A DNA stretch of 64,000 nt from contig NZ_JACYXC010000001.1 in the NCBI RefSeq assembly GCF_016031615.1, positions 4,402,001 to 4,466,000 of the forward strand, written 5' to 3'. Positions 52,559 through 61,900 of the stretch are shown here, in pieces; the first letter of the stretch is position 1; each line of letters opens with the position of its first letter. Both the position numbers and the translations under genes were made by a program. This DNA comes from Streptomyces pactum (GTDB taxonomy: Bacteria; Actinomycetota; Actinomycetes; Streptomycetales; Streptomycetaceae). The notes below the pieces were generated by a model. The model was not told where the DNA came from. It worked only from the letters and a program-made list of their open reading frames with translations, and made no database searches.

Positions 52559-54964
52559 TCAGTCGTCCGATGCCGTCGAGTCGTCCGTCCCTCCCGCCGC
52601 CTCCGGGTCCGCCGGGCCGGCCGGATCGGGGGTGTCCTCCGCCAGTCCGTCGAGTTCCCTGCGCATGGTGGCCCGCAGCCGGAGCGTCCCCACGAGCCGC
52701 TGGAACGCCTCGGACCAGTACCCCACCGCGCCCGGTGAACTGTCCACGGACTCGTCGGGTATCGCGGTGAGGACCTGCAACCGGTCCGCCTGAGCCGGGT
52801 CCAGGCACCGTTCCGCCAGGCCCATCACCCCGCTGAAGCTCCACGGGTAACTGCCCGCGTCCCGGGCGATGTCCAAGGCGTCCACCACCGCCCGGCCCAG
52901 TGGTTCCGCCCACGGGACGGCGCAGACCCCGAGCAGCCGGAAGGCGTCGGACAGGCCGTGTGCGGCGATGAACTCCGCGACCCAGCCGGCCCGCTCCTCC
53001 GGCGGCAGGGCGGACAGCAGCCTGGCCGGGTCCCGCCACGACGCCGCGGGGGCCGCCACCGCCAGCGCGGCCTCGCCGGACGCGGGCGGGGTGGTGGGCG
53101 GTACGGCCGGCGAGCCGAGCAGCGCCCGCGACCACTCGGTGTCGCGCTGCCGGACCGCGGCCCGGCACCAGGCCGCGTGCAGATCGGGCTGCCAGCCGTC
53201 GGCGACCGGCAGCGCCACGATCTCCGCCGGGTCCCGCCCGCCGAACCACTCGGTCCAGCGGCTCAGCGGGGTCGCCTCCACCAACTGGCCCAGCCACCAG
53301 GAGCGTTCGCCGCGCCCGGCCGGCGGGGTCGGCACCACGCCGTCGCGCTCCATCCCGCTGTCGCACTCCTCGGGCGCGTCCACCACGATCCGCGGCCCGG
53401 TGCCGTCCCGGAGCGGTTCCAGACGGACCCGGGTGCGCATCCGCTCGGCCATCCGCCCAGCCAGCGCCGAACCGGGAAGCGCGGCCAGCAGCTCGGCCGC
53501 GGTGGCCCGGACGTTCCGGCTGCGGTCGGACAGCGCCTGTTCCAGGAACGGCTCGTCCCCCGGCGAGAGGTGGTCGCGGAGCGAGTCGAGGAACATCAGC
53601 CGGTCCTCGGCGCGTTCGGTGGGCCAGGAGCCGGCGAGCAGGGCCAGCCCCGCCGCCGGGTCCCGCTGCCGCACCGCCGCCAGCAGCGACACCCGCTCCG
53701 CGAACAGACCCTCCTGCCAGAGCTTCTCCACCTCGTCGCGGGAGGCGGCGTCGGGCGGCACCGGTCCCGCACCGCGCCCCGTCCCGCCGCGCAGCGCGAA
53801 CTTCCACTCCGGGTTGAGCCGGGCCAGCCACCGCCCGCGCGGCCCGGCGAACGCCAGCGCCTCCGGGCGCAGGTCGGTACGGGCCCGGGCTGCGTCCAGG
53901 AGCGCCGGCAGCAGGGCGTCCGGCGCCCGGTAGCCGTGGCCGTTGGCGAGGGAGAGCCACTGCGGGAGCAGTTCGGTGAGGTCCGGGGCGACCCGCGGGG
54001 CCGACTGGCCCGGGCCGCCGCGGTCGGCGAGCAGCAGGGCCAGCCGGCGGCGGGCGGCGGCGGGCAGCGGCGGACGGGCGTCCGCCGGGGCGGGCTCGGG
54101 CTCCGGCCGGGCGGGCGCCGGCCGGAGCCCGGCGCGCCGCGCCACCGTGGCGAGCGCGGCGGCGTCGAGCAGGGCGGTGGGGGCGTCCTGCCCCGGGCCC
54201 ACCGGCACCGGCGGCCGCCGCCGGTCGGTACCCAGCAGGGCCGCCGCCACCAGGTCGTCCCAGGAAACCTCGCCCGGGGCGGCCCCGCCCGGCAGGGCGG
54301 GGCCGGCCGTGGGCGTGAGGTCGGCCGTGGGCGCGGGGCCGGTTGTGGGCGTGGAACCGGCTGCCGGGGCGGGGCCGGGCGCGGGCGCCGGGGCGGGGCC
54401 GGCCCCGAGGGGCCGGCCCGTTCCGTGCGGCCGGTCGCCCGCCCGGGCCACCCCCGCCGCGTGGTGCCGGTCGGCGGCCTGCGCCGGACCGGCCGGCACG
54501 GCGTCCGCGTGGCTGTCCGAACCGGAACCCCCGTCCATGGCCGCCGTGCGCACCGCGCCGGCCAGGCCGCGGCGGGGTGCGCGGTGGCCCGACATGGCCC
54601 GGGCCCGGGCGGCGGCCCGGACGTACGCGGCCGCCGGGGAGGCCCCCGCACCGTCGGTGGGCGCGCACGTCGACGGGGCGGACCGGGTCCGGGCGGGACC
54701 GGCCGGGCCGGACCCGGCCGGGGCGGTCGGGTTCGTCTGCCGGTCCGGGGCCGTCTGCCGGTCCGGGGTGGTCTGCGGGTCCGGGGTCGTCGAGGTCGTC
54801 TGCGGGTTCGGGGTGCTCTGCGGGTCCGGGGTCGTCGAGGTCGTCGGGCTGGTCGAGGTCATCGGGCTCGTCGGGCTGGTCGCGGTGCCGGAGGAGGTCG
54901 GGATGGTCGGCATGGTGGCCCCGGCGTGCTCGGTCGTGGTGACGGGGTCTGTCGCGGTACGCAT
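52559..54964 (-). CDS. DUF5691-family protein
   Basis: 801 residues. The folded part begins near residue 225 (SWDDLVAAALLGTDRRRPP) and has the DUF5691 pattern: LLPQWLSLANGHGYRAP, HEAT-like helices (DRLMFLDSLRDHLSPGDEP and SRNVRATAAELLAALPGS) and WQPDLHAAWCRAAVRQRD. In other actinomycetes this family sits beside SWIM, MoxR, DUF5682 and vWA genes, as here, and may be a scaffold. The first 220 residues are Thr/Pro/Gly/Ala-rich with repeated TTPD and PAPAP units and may be partly untranslated; ATG 54964 has AAGGGA upstream, but later starts are possible. It ends with an acidic tail. It follows the SWIM gene on the same strand after a 1.3-kb gap. Confidence 0.85.
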   Translation of the reverse strand: MRTATDPVTTTEHAGATMPTIPTSSGTATSPTSPMTSTSPTTSTTPDPQSTPNPQTTSTTPDPQTTPDRQTAPDRQTNPTAPAGSGPAGPARTRSAPSTCAPTDGAGASPAAAYVRAAARARAMSGHRAPRRGLAGAVRTAAMDGGSGSDSHADAVPAGPAQAADRHHAAGVARAGDRPHGTGRPLGAGPAPAPAPGPAPAAGSTPTTGPAPTADLTPTAGPALPGGAAPGEVSWDDLVAAALLGTDRRRPPVPVGPGQDAPTALLDAAALATVARRAGLRPAPARPEPEPAPADARPPLPAAARRRLALLLADRGGPGQSAPRVAPDLTELLPQWLSLANGHGYRAPDALLPALLDAARARTDLRPEALAFAGPRGRWLARLNPEWKFALRGGTGRGAGPVPPDAASRDEVEKLWQEGLFAERVSLLAAVRQRDPAAGLALLAGSWPTERAEDRLMFLDSLRDHLSPGDEPFLEQALSDRSRNVRATAAELLAALPGSALAGRMAERMRTRVRLEPLRDGTGPRIVVDAPEECDSGMERDGVVPTPPAGRGERSWWLGQLVEATPLSRWTEWFGGRDPAEIVALPVADGWQPDLHAAWCRAAVRQRDTEWSRALLGSPAVPPTTPPASGEAALAVAAPAASWRDPARLLSALPPEERAGWVAEFIAAHGLSDAFRLLGVCAVPWAEPLGRAVVDALDIARDAGSYPWSFSGVMGLAERCLDPAQADRLQVLTAIPDESVDSSPGAVGYWSEAFQRLVGTLRLRATMRRELDGLAEDTPDPAGPADPEAAGGTDDSTASDD

Positions 54965-56284
54965 CACGGCGTCCCTTCGTACGAGTCGGCCCGGTGCCGG
55001 CTGGGTCGCGGTCCGGTTGGGGCCGGGTCGGGTGGTGCGGATGTGGTGCTCGACGGTGCGTCCGGAGTCACGCGGACGCATGTCCGAAGACGGTCTGTAC
55101 ACGTGGCCGGATCCCGCTCCTGCGCCCGGCCGAGCGCGGAATCCGGCGCCGGAGCCGGAACGGGGGCCGGATGCATCACCGGCTGATCGGGCAGCGCGTC
55201 CGGTCGTCCGGTCACATCAGGGACCGGACGACCGCCGTGCGGTGCGCCCCGGACCCGGGCGGTTCTAACGGGGTGAAGCCGATGGGAGTGGTGACGCCGG
55301 TGGGAGCTATGACGGTGTGTGGAGACGGATCGGGGCAGGTCCGGCAGGAACCCGGTGGAACCCGCGGACCGGAACGGACCGGTCGGTGGGCGACGGTCGT
55401 CACCCGGCACCGGCCTCGGAGCCCTGGCCCCGGCCCCGGGCCTTGGCCCTGGTCCCCGCCCTGGCACGGTGTGGACCCGGTGCCCCGTCCACACCCGGCC
55501 TCGGCGCGGTGGTCCGGGCGCCGGGCGGGCGTCCGGACCGGTCGGGCGCCCCGGTACCGGGCGTCCACCCGGTGGGTGGACGGGCTCCGGCCGGCCGGAG
55601 CCCGTGCCGCACCGGTCCGCCGGCCCCCGGCGCGCCGCTGTAGCTCGGACCGGCTCCGGCGCGCGGATGTCCCTGGGGCGCCGACCGGCCCGCCGGCGTC
55701 CCGTCCCCGGACCGCTTCCGCAGCCGGGGAGCAGCTGCCGGGGAGCCCGCCGCGCGGACCGGCGCGCGGGTCCGCCCGCCGGCCTTCCGGCACGCGACCG
55801 GTACGCCGCCCGGTGGACCGCCCGGCAGCCGGCCGACGGACCGCCGCGAGGGCCCGGCGGCCCGGGGACGCCCCGTTCCGCCTCCGCCGGATGCCGTTCG
55901 GCCCGGGCCGGGCCAAGACGTCCCTCTGCCGGCGGGCGGCCCCAGGCGCCCTACGGCGTCTGGCCGGGACGCCGGACCGGACCCGAGCGCGCCCCGTCGG
56001 CGGACCGGTCCCGGAGTCGGGTTCCGGAGTCCGGTTCCGGAGTCCGGTTCCGGGCACCCCGTTGCCGTACCGGACGACGGGGTGCCCGGTGCCGGACCAG
56101 AAGCCCGCAGGCCACCGGACCGGGCCCGGCACCCGGCGGAAGCTCCGCCGGTACCCCGGTACCCCGGTACCCCGGCGCCGAGCGGGCGCCCCGCGGTGCC
56201 GGCCGGTCCGGGGATGAACCGGCCGTGCGCGGGCCCGCCGGTCCCGTAGGCCACCCCCCGCCCGCCACCCGCCCGGTCCGCGGC
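54965..56284. other. 1.3-kb spacer inside the SWIM/DUF5691 pair
   Basis: No gene with any family or codon signature on either strand. It holds three tandem GGAGTCCGGTTCC units (56010-56055), a hairpin with 11-bp arms GGGCACCCCGT/ACGGGGTGCCC near 56055-56090, and three GGTACCCC units (56150-56175). Other actinomycetes, as I recall, keep the two genes close together, so this looks like an insertion or expansion of non-coding sequence. Confidence 0.5.
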
Positions 56285-57673
56285 TCACAACGGGACCGGA
56301 AGCGGGTCCCAGGTGGTGACCGGGGCGAAACCGCGGTGGCCGCACTCCCCGAAGACGGTGACCGGCTCGCCCCCGGAGACGGCGGTGAGCTGCCACAGGT
56401 TCGTACGGCCCGGGCAGCGCGGGTCCACCGGGAGCGCGGTGCCGGTGGCCGGGTCCGCGAGCTGCCAGCCGTCCGGGCCGGGTATCGGGACGACGCCGGC
56501 CAGCACCGTGGGCCAGGCGTCCAGCCAGGGGTCGTCGCGGAGTGCCGCGCCGTACCCGGCCAGGGCTTCGGCCGGCCCGACCCCCGGCGGCGGGCCACCC
56601 TCCGGGGGCGGGCCCGGCGGCCCGTACCGGTCGCCCAGCACGGCCCGGAGCGGACGGGCGGACGGGTGGTAGACGAGGTCCGCGTCGATCACCAGGCCCG
56701 GTGGCGGCCCCGGCTCCGGGGCCCGGCCCGCCACACCGTAGGAGAGCAGCAGCGCCATCCGGCCGGTGTGCTCGCCCCGCAGCCAGACCCGGCGGGCGGT
56801 GAGCCTGCCGTCGCCGCTGTCCTGCCGGCCCAGCACCCACCAGCGGTCCCGGACCGGGGAACCGGAGGCCAGCAGCCCGGCGGTGGTCGTGGTGAGCCCC
56901 ACCCGCGAGCGGACGGTGGCGGCCAGCCCCTCCGGCAGCTCGTCGATCCGGAGGCACGCCTGGTCGAGCAGGTGCGTCAGGGCGCACTCCTCCAGCAGCC
57001 GGCCCGGCCAGCCCGGACCCGAGGCGCGGGCCGCCGCCAGCTCGCGCACCCGCGCCTCCAGCCCCGGCGCCTGGGCGTCCACCATGCGGGCCGCGGTCTC
57101 CTCCCACACGGTGGCCCCGGCCGCGCCATCCGTCGCGGTGGCCAGCCCCTGGCGCAGCAGGTCCCCCAACCGCTGCTCCAGCTCGGTGGCGCCGGCCGCG
57201 ATCCGGTGGGCGCGCCGCTCCGCCCGGCGCCGCGCCGCGGCCGGGTCCGCGCCGCCCGCCCCCGGGGCTCCGCCATCCGTGGCGGTGGCGTCCGGCTCCG
57301 GCCCGCCCGCCCGGGCGGCGCGCTCCCGCCGGCCGGCCAGCCACGTGCGGACCCACTCCGGCGGCTCGGGCACCTCCGGCACGCCGCCCCCGTCCGGCTC
57401 CCCCGCCCACCTCAGCAGCAGACCCAGGACGTGCTTGCACGGGGACTTGCGGCTCGGGCAGCCGCACCGGTAGGCCGGGCCGTCCAGATCGACCGCCGTC
57501 CGGTACGGTTCGGCGCCGCTGCCGCTACAGCTTCCCCATACGCTCCGTGCACAAGCGCCCGTCGCCGTCCACGGGCCTGCGGTGGCGAGCTTGCCGCCCG
57601 CCGTGCGTGACGCGGCGTCAGGAGCCAGTGCCAGCACCTGTTCCGCCGTCCAGCGTTCCCCCTGCGGATTCAT
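56285..57673 (-). CDS. SWIM zinc-finger protein
   Basis: 462 residues. The SWIM motif CxCx6CxH (Cys70, Cys72, Cys79, His81 in YRCGCPSRKSPCKHVLGLLL) follows a short N-terminal domain (GERWTAEQVLALAPDAAS). Such fingers bind DNA or proteins. The rest is Ala/Arg-rich helices (ELEQRLGDLLRQGLA, LEARVRELAAARAS) and a beta-rich C-terminus (RDRWWVLGRQDSGDG, WQLADPATGTALPV, TVFGECGHRGFAPVTTW). ATG 57673 is the family-typical start (NPQGERW) but lacks a clear ribosome site. It is divergent from the MoxR operon; the shared promoter region contains an 11-bp inverted repeat. Likely part of the same system. Confidence 0.92.
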   Translation of the reverse strand: MNPQGERWTAEQVLALAPDAASRTAGGKLATAGPWTATGACARSVWGSCSGSGAEPYRTAVDLDGPAYRCGCPSRKSPCKHVLGLLLRWAGEPDGGGVPEVPEPPEWVRTWLAGRRERAARAGGPEPDATATDGGAPGAGGADPAAARRRAERRAHRIAAGATELEQRLGDLLRQGLATATDGAAGATVWEETAARMVDAQAPGLEARVRELAAARASGPGWPGRLLEECALTHLLDQACLRIDELPEGLAATVRSRVGLTTTTAGLLASGSPVRDRWWVLGRQDSGDGRLTARRVWLRGEHTGRMALLLSYGVAGRAPEPGPPPGLVIDADLVYHPSARPLRAVLGDRYGPPGPPPEGGPPPGVGPAEALAGYGAALRDDPWLDAWPTVLAGVVPIPGPDGWQLADPATGTALPVDPRCPGRTNLWQLTAVSGGEPVTVFGECGHRGFAPVTTWDPLPVPL

Positions 57674-57692
57674 GGGGAAAACGCTAGGGGGT

Positions 57693-57752
57693 GCCACTGA
57701 CAAACGGCTCTGACCTGCACTTTCATGCACCGTCCGGTGGATTGTCAGTGGC
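57693..57752. promoter_or_regulatory. Perfect 11-bp inverted repeat between SWIM and MoxR operons
   Basis: GCCACTGACAA (57693-57703) and TTGTCAGTGGC (57742-57752) are exact reverse complements, 49 bp centre to centre, in the 136-bp divergent region. Each arm carries TTGTCA reading toward its own gene, so they could be a pair of operators or -35-like elements. A TGCAC direct repeat lies between them (57716-57730). Confidence 0.65.
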
Positions 57753-57809
57753 GGGGTGCATGGTGGTTCCCGTATCCGGAAACGGACCTGAGTGCGAGTT
57801 GGGGGAGCT

Positions 57810-58985
57810 GTGACCGTGACTGTGCCCGGACCCGGTGACGAGGCCGGGGGAAACACCGCCCACGCTACGCTGCGTGACGATGCGCCGGATGGTGCGGGCG
57901 CCGCACCGCAGGCGCTCCGGCCGCACGCCGAGCAGGCGTTCGCCGCGGAGCTGGCCGCCCTGGCGGCGGCCGACGACCGGCCACGTCCGGCCCGCTGGCG
58001 GCTGTCCCCCTGGGCCGTGGCGACCTATCTGCTCGGCGGCACCCTGCCGGACGGGACGGTGATCACACCGAAGTACGTGGGGCCGCGCCGGGTCGTCGAG
58101 GTGGCGGTGACCACGCTCGCCACCGACCGCGCGCTGCTCCTCCTCGGGGTGCCCGGCACCGCCAAGACCTGGGTGTCGGAGCACCTCGCGGCGGCTGTCA
58201 GCGGCGACTCCACCCTGCTCGTCCAGGGCACCGCCGGCACCCCCGAGGAGGCCATCCGGTACGGCTGGAACTACGCCCGGCTGCTCGCCCACGGGCCCAG
58301 CCGGGAGGCCCTGGTGCCCAGCCCCGTCATGCGCGCGATGGCCGAGGGCCGGACGGCGCGGGTGGAGGAGCTCACGCGTATCCCCGCGGACGTCCAGGAC
58401 ACGCTGATCACGGTGCTGTCCGAGAAGACGCTGCCGATCCCGGAGCTGGGGGAGGAGGTGCAGGCGGTCCGCGGCTTCAACCTGATCGCCACCGCCAACG
58501 ACCGCGACCGGGGCGTCAACGAGCTGTCCAGCGCGCTGCGCCGCCGCTTCAACACCGTGGTCCTGCCGCTGCCGGCCACCCCGGAGGAGGAGGTGGACAT
58601 CGTCACCCGGCGGGTGGCGCAGATCGGCCGCTCGCTGGACCTGCCGGCGGCACCGGCCGGCACGGACGAGATCCGCCGGGTCGTCACGGTCTTCCGCGAA
58701 CTGCGCGACGGGGTCACCGGGGACGGCCGCACCAAGCTCAAGTCGCCGTCCGGCACCCTCTCCACGGCCGAGGCGATCTCCGTGGTCACCGGCGGGCTGG
58801 CGCTGGCCGCGCACTTCGGTGACGGCGTGCTGCGCGCCGGCGACGTGGCGGCGGGCGTGCTGGGCGCGGTGGTCCGCGACCCGGCCGCCGACCGGATCGT
58901 CTGGCAGGAGTACCTGGAGACGGTGGTCCGCGAGCGGGCGGGCTGGCAGGACTTCTACCGTGCCTGCCGCGAGGTGGGCGCGTGA
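57810..58985 (+). CDS. MoxR-type AAA+ ATPase
   Basis: 391 residues. MoxR ATPases act as chaperone-like remodellers together with vWA proteins. Walker A is GVPGTAKT with Lys119. The Walker B region reads RVEELTRIPADVQDTLITVL, where the usual acidic pair is EE. Sensor 1 is FNLIATANDRDRG and the arginine finger area is LSSALRRRFNTVVLP. The C-terminal lid helices follow (TAEAISVVTGGLALAAHFG). GTG 57810 has GGGGGAG just upstream. It overlaps the DUF5682 start by GTGA, so the two are translationally coupled. Confidence 0.95.
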   Translation: MTVTVPGPGDEAGGNTAHATLRDDAPDGAGAAPQALRPHAEQAFAAELAALAAADDRPRPARWRLSPWAVATYLLGGTLPDGTVITPKYVGPRRVVEVAVTTLATDRALLLLGVPGTAKTWVSEHLAAAVSGDSTLLVQGTAGTPEEAIRYGWNYARLLAHGPSREALVPSPVMRAMAEGRTARVEELTRIPADVQDTLITVLSEKTLPIPELGEEVQAVRGFNLIATANDRDRGVNELSSALRRRFNTVVLPLPATPEEEVDIVTRRVAQIGRSLDLPAAPAGTDEIRRVVTVFRELRDGVTGDGRTKLKSPSGTLSTAEAISVVTGGLALAAHFGDGVLRAGDVAAGVLGAVVRDPAADRIVWQEYLETVVRERAGWQDFYRACREVGA

Positions 58986-61900
58986 CCGCCGCGGCGCGCC
59001 GGCCGGCCCGGGACGAGCCACCGCCCGGCGAGGGCCCGGTGTTCCTCGGCGTGCGCCACCACGGGCCGGGGTCGGCCCGCGCGGTCCGCACGGCCCTGGA
59101 GGCGTGCCGGCCGAGCGCGGTGCTCGTCGAGGGGCCGCCGGAGGGCGACGCGCTGGTCGCGCTCGCCGCCGAGGAGGGCATGCGGCCCCCGGTCGCGCTG
59201 CTGGCCCACGCGGTGGACGACCCGGGCCGGGCGGCATTCTGGCCGCTGGCCGAGTTCTCGCCGGAGTGGGTGGCGATCCGGTGGGCCCTCCGCCACGGCG
59301 TCCCGGTCCGCTTCATCGACCTGCCGGCCGCCCACTCCCTCGCCCTCGCGGCCCGGCGGGAGGAGACCGCCCCCGGGGCACCCGGTCCGGGCGCGGACGG
59401 GGACGCGGTGAGCGGGCGACCGGGCGGTGACGAGGCGTCCGCACCGGGCGGTGATGGTGACGGGGCGTCCGGGCCGGGCGGGGACCGGGACGCGGCGGAT
59501 GGCGGCCCCGGGGCCGGCGGGGACGGCCAGGACGGACCGGCCGGCGGCGCCGGGCCGGGTGCCGGAACGGGAGCCGGCGCCGTCCCGGAGGCCGGCGGGG
59601 CGCGGGCGGAGCAGGGGCGTCCGGAGCCGCACCGGACCGGGGAGCCGGGCCCGGACGTGCCGCGCCCGCACGAGCTGCGGACGGACCCGATCGCCGCGCT
59701 CGCCGAGGCGGCCGGTTACGACGACCCCGAGCGCTGGTGGGAGGACGTGGTGGAACACCGCGGGGCCGGCGCCGCCGGGGCCCGCGCCCCCGACCACCCG
59801 CACCCGCCCGTCCCGGAGACCGATCCGTCCCGGACCGGGGTCCGTGCGCACGATCCACCCGGCCCGGACGATCCGGCGGCCGCCCTGGCGCCGTTCGCGG
59901 CGCTCGCCGAGGCGATGGCCGCACTGCGCGCGGAGTACGGGGACGGCGGCCACCGGGACGACGCCGTACGGGAGGCCCACATGCGGCTGCGGCTGCGCGA
60001 GGCGCGGCGGGAGTTCGGGGACCGGGTGGCGGTCGTCTGCGGCGCCTGGCACGTGCCCGCCCTGACCGGCCGCACCACGGTCACCGCCGACCGGCGGCTG
60101 CTCAAGGGGCTGCCCAAGGTCAGGACGGAGATCAGCTGGGTGCCGTGGACCCACCGCCGGCTCTCCCGGTCCAGCGGCTACGGGGCCGGGATCGCCTCCC
60201 CGGGTTGGTACCACCATCTCTTCGAGGCCCCCGACCGGCCGGTGGAGCGGTGGCTGACGAAGGTCGCCGGGCTGCTCCGCGCGGAGGACTTCGCGGTCTC
60301 CCCCGCGCACGTCATCGAGGCGGTACGGCTCGCGGAGACGCTTGCCGCCCTGCGCGGCCGGCCGCTGGCCGGTCTCACCGAGACCATCGACGCGGTGCGG
60401 GCGGTGATGTGCGACGGCTCGGACGTGCCGCTGGCCCTCATCCAGGACCGCCTGATCATCGGCGACGAGCTGGGCGAGGTACCGGACACCGCCCCCGCGG
60501 TGCCGCTCCGGCGCGACCTGACCCGCGTCCAGCGCTCGCTGCGCCTCAAGCCCGCGGCGGCGGAGCGGGAGCTCGACCTGGACCTGCGCAAGGAGACCGA
60601 CGCCGCACGCAGCCGGCTGCTGCACCGGCTCCGGCTGCTGGGCATCGACTGGGGCACTCCCGCCCGCTCCGCGCGCACCGGCACCGGCACCTTCCGGGAG
60701 ACCTGGCGGCTGTGCTGGGAGCCGGAGCTGTCGGTGCGGGTGGCGGAGGCGGGGATGTGGGGCACCACGGTGCACTCCGCCGCCACCGCGAAGGCCACCG
60801 CGCGGGCGGCGGAAGCGGCGACGCTCGGGGAGGTCACCGCGCTCGCCGAGCACTGCCTGCTCGCCGGGCTGGCCGACGCCCTGCCGGCGGTGCTGCGCGC
60901 CCTCGCCGACCGGGCCGCGCTGGACACCGACGTCGCCCAGCTGGCGCGGGCCCTGCCCGCGCTGGTGCGGTCGGTGCGGTACGGGGACGTACGGGGAACC
61001 GGCACCGCCTCCCTCACCGAGGTCGCCCACGGGCTCGCCGAGCGGGTCCTGGTCGGCCTGCCTCCCGCCTGCACCGGGCTGGATGCCGAGGGGGCCGAGG
61101 AGATGCGGCGCCACCTGGAGGCGGCCCACCAGGCGATCAACCTGCTCGCCCAGGGGTCCGGGACAGATGTGTCACCGGCGGCGGGCGAGGGCGGCCCGGC
61201 CTCCGCGGCGGGCGGGAACGGGCCGTTCCCCGCGGAGGGCGGTGCCGGTCCGTCCGTCACGTCCGTAACGTCCGTCCCGGCGGGCACGGCTGGTGATGGT
61301 GCGGCGGGTGCAGGGGGTACGACGGGTACGGCCGGGCAGCCGTCCACGGCCGGCGGGGGCGACCGGACGGCTCCGGCGGACGCGGCGGTGCCCGGAGGTC
61401 CGGCGGTGCCCGGGAAGCCGGCGGTGCTCGGGGAAGCGGGGATGCCCGGAGATCCGGCGGTGCCCGGGGAGCCGGGAATATTCAGCGGGGGCGGGCTCCG
61501 CGCCCGGTGGGCCGGGATGTTGCGCGGCCTGGCCGGCCGGGACGGCGTCTCCGGCCTGGTCCGGGGCCGGGCGGCGCGGCTGCTGCTGGACGACGGATTG
61601 CTGACGGAGGAGGAGTCGGCCCGCCTGATGAGCCTGGCCCTCTCGCCGGGCACCCGGCCGGCCGAGGCGGCGGTCTGGATCGAGGGATTCCTCGGCGGGG
61701 CGGCCGGCGGCGGAGTGCTGCTGGTCCACGACGAACGGCTGCTGGCGCTGGTCGATGCGTGGCTGACCGGGATACCGGCGGACGCCTTCACCGATGTGCT
61801 GCCGCTGCTGCGCCGCACCTTCTCCGGGTACGAGGCGGGCGTCCGGCGCACCGTGGGGGAGCTGGTCCGCCGGGGCCCGGTGCGCGACGGCGGCCCGGCG

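Noticed and set aside
55212..57467. 751-residue minus-strand frame linking the SWIM gene to the 1.3-kb spacer
   Set aside because: It is out of frame with the SWIM motif, and composition is Arg/Pro/Gly only.
55319..57610. 763-residue plus-strand frame over the same spacer and the SWIM gene
   Set aside because: It crosses a clear minus-strand gene and shows no domain.
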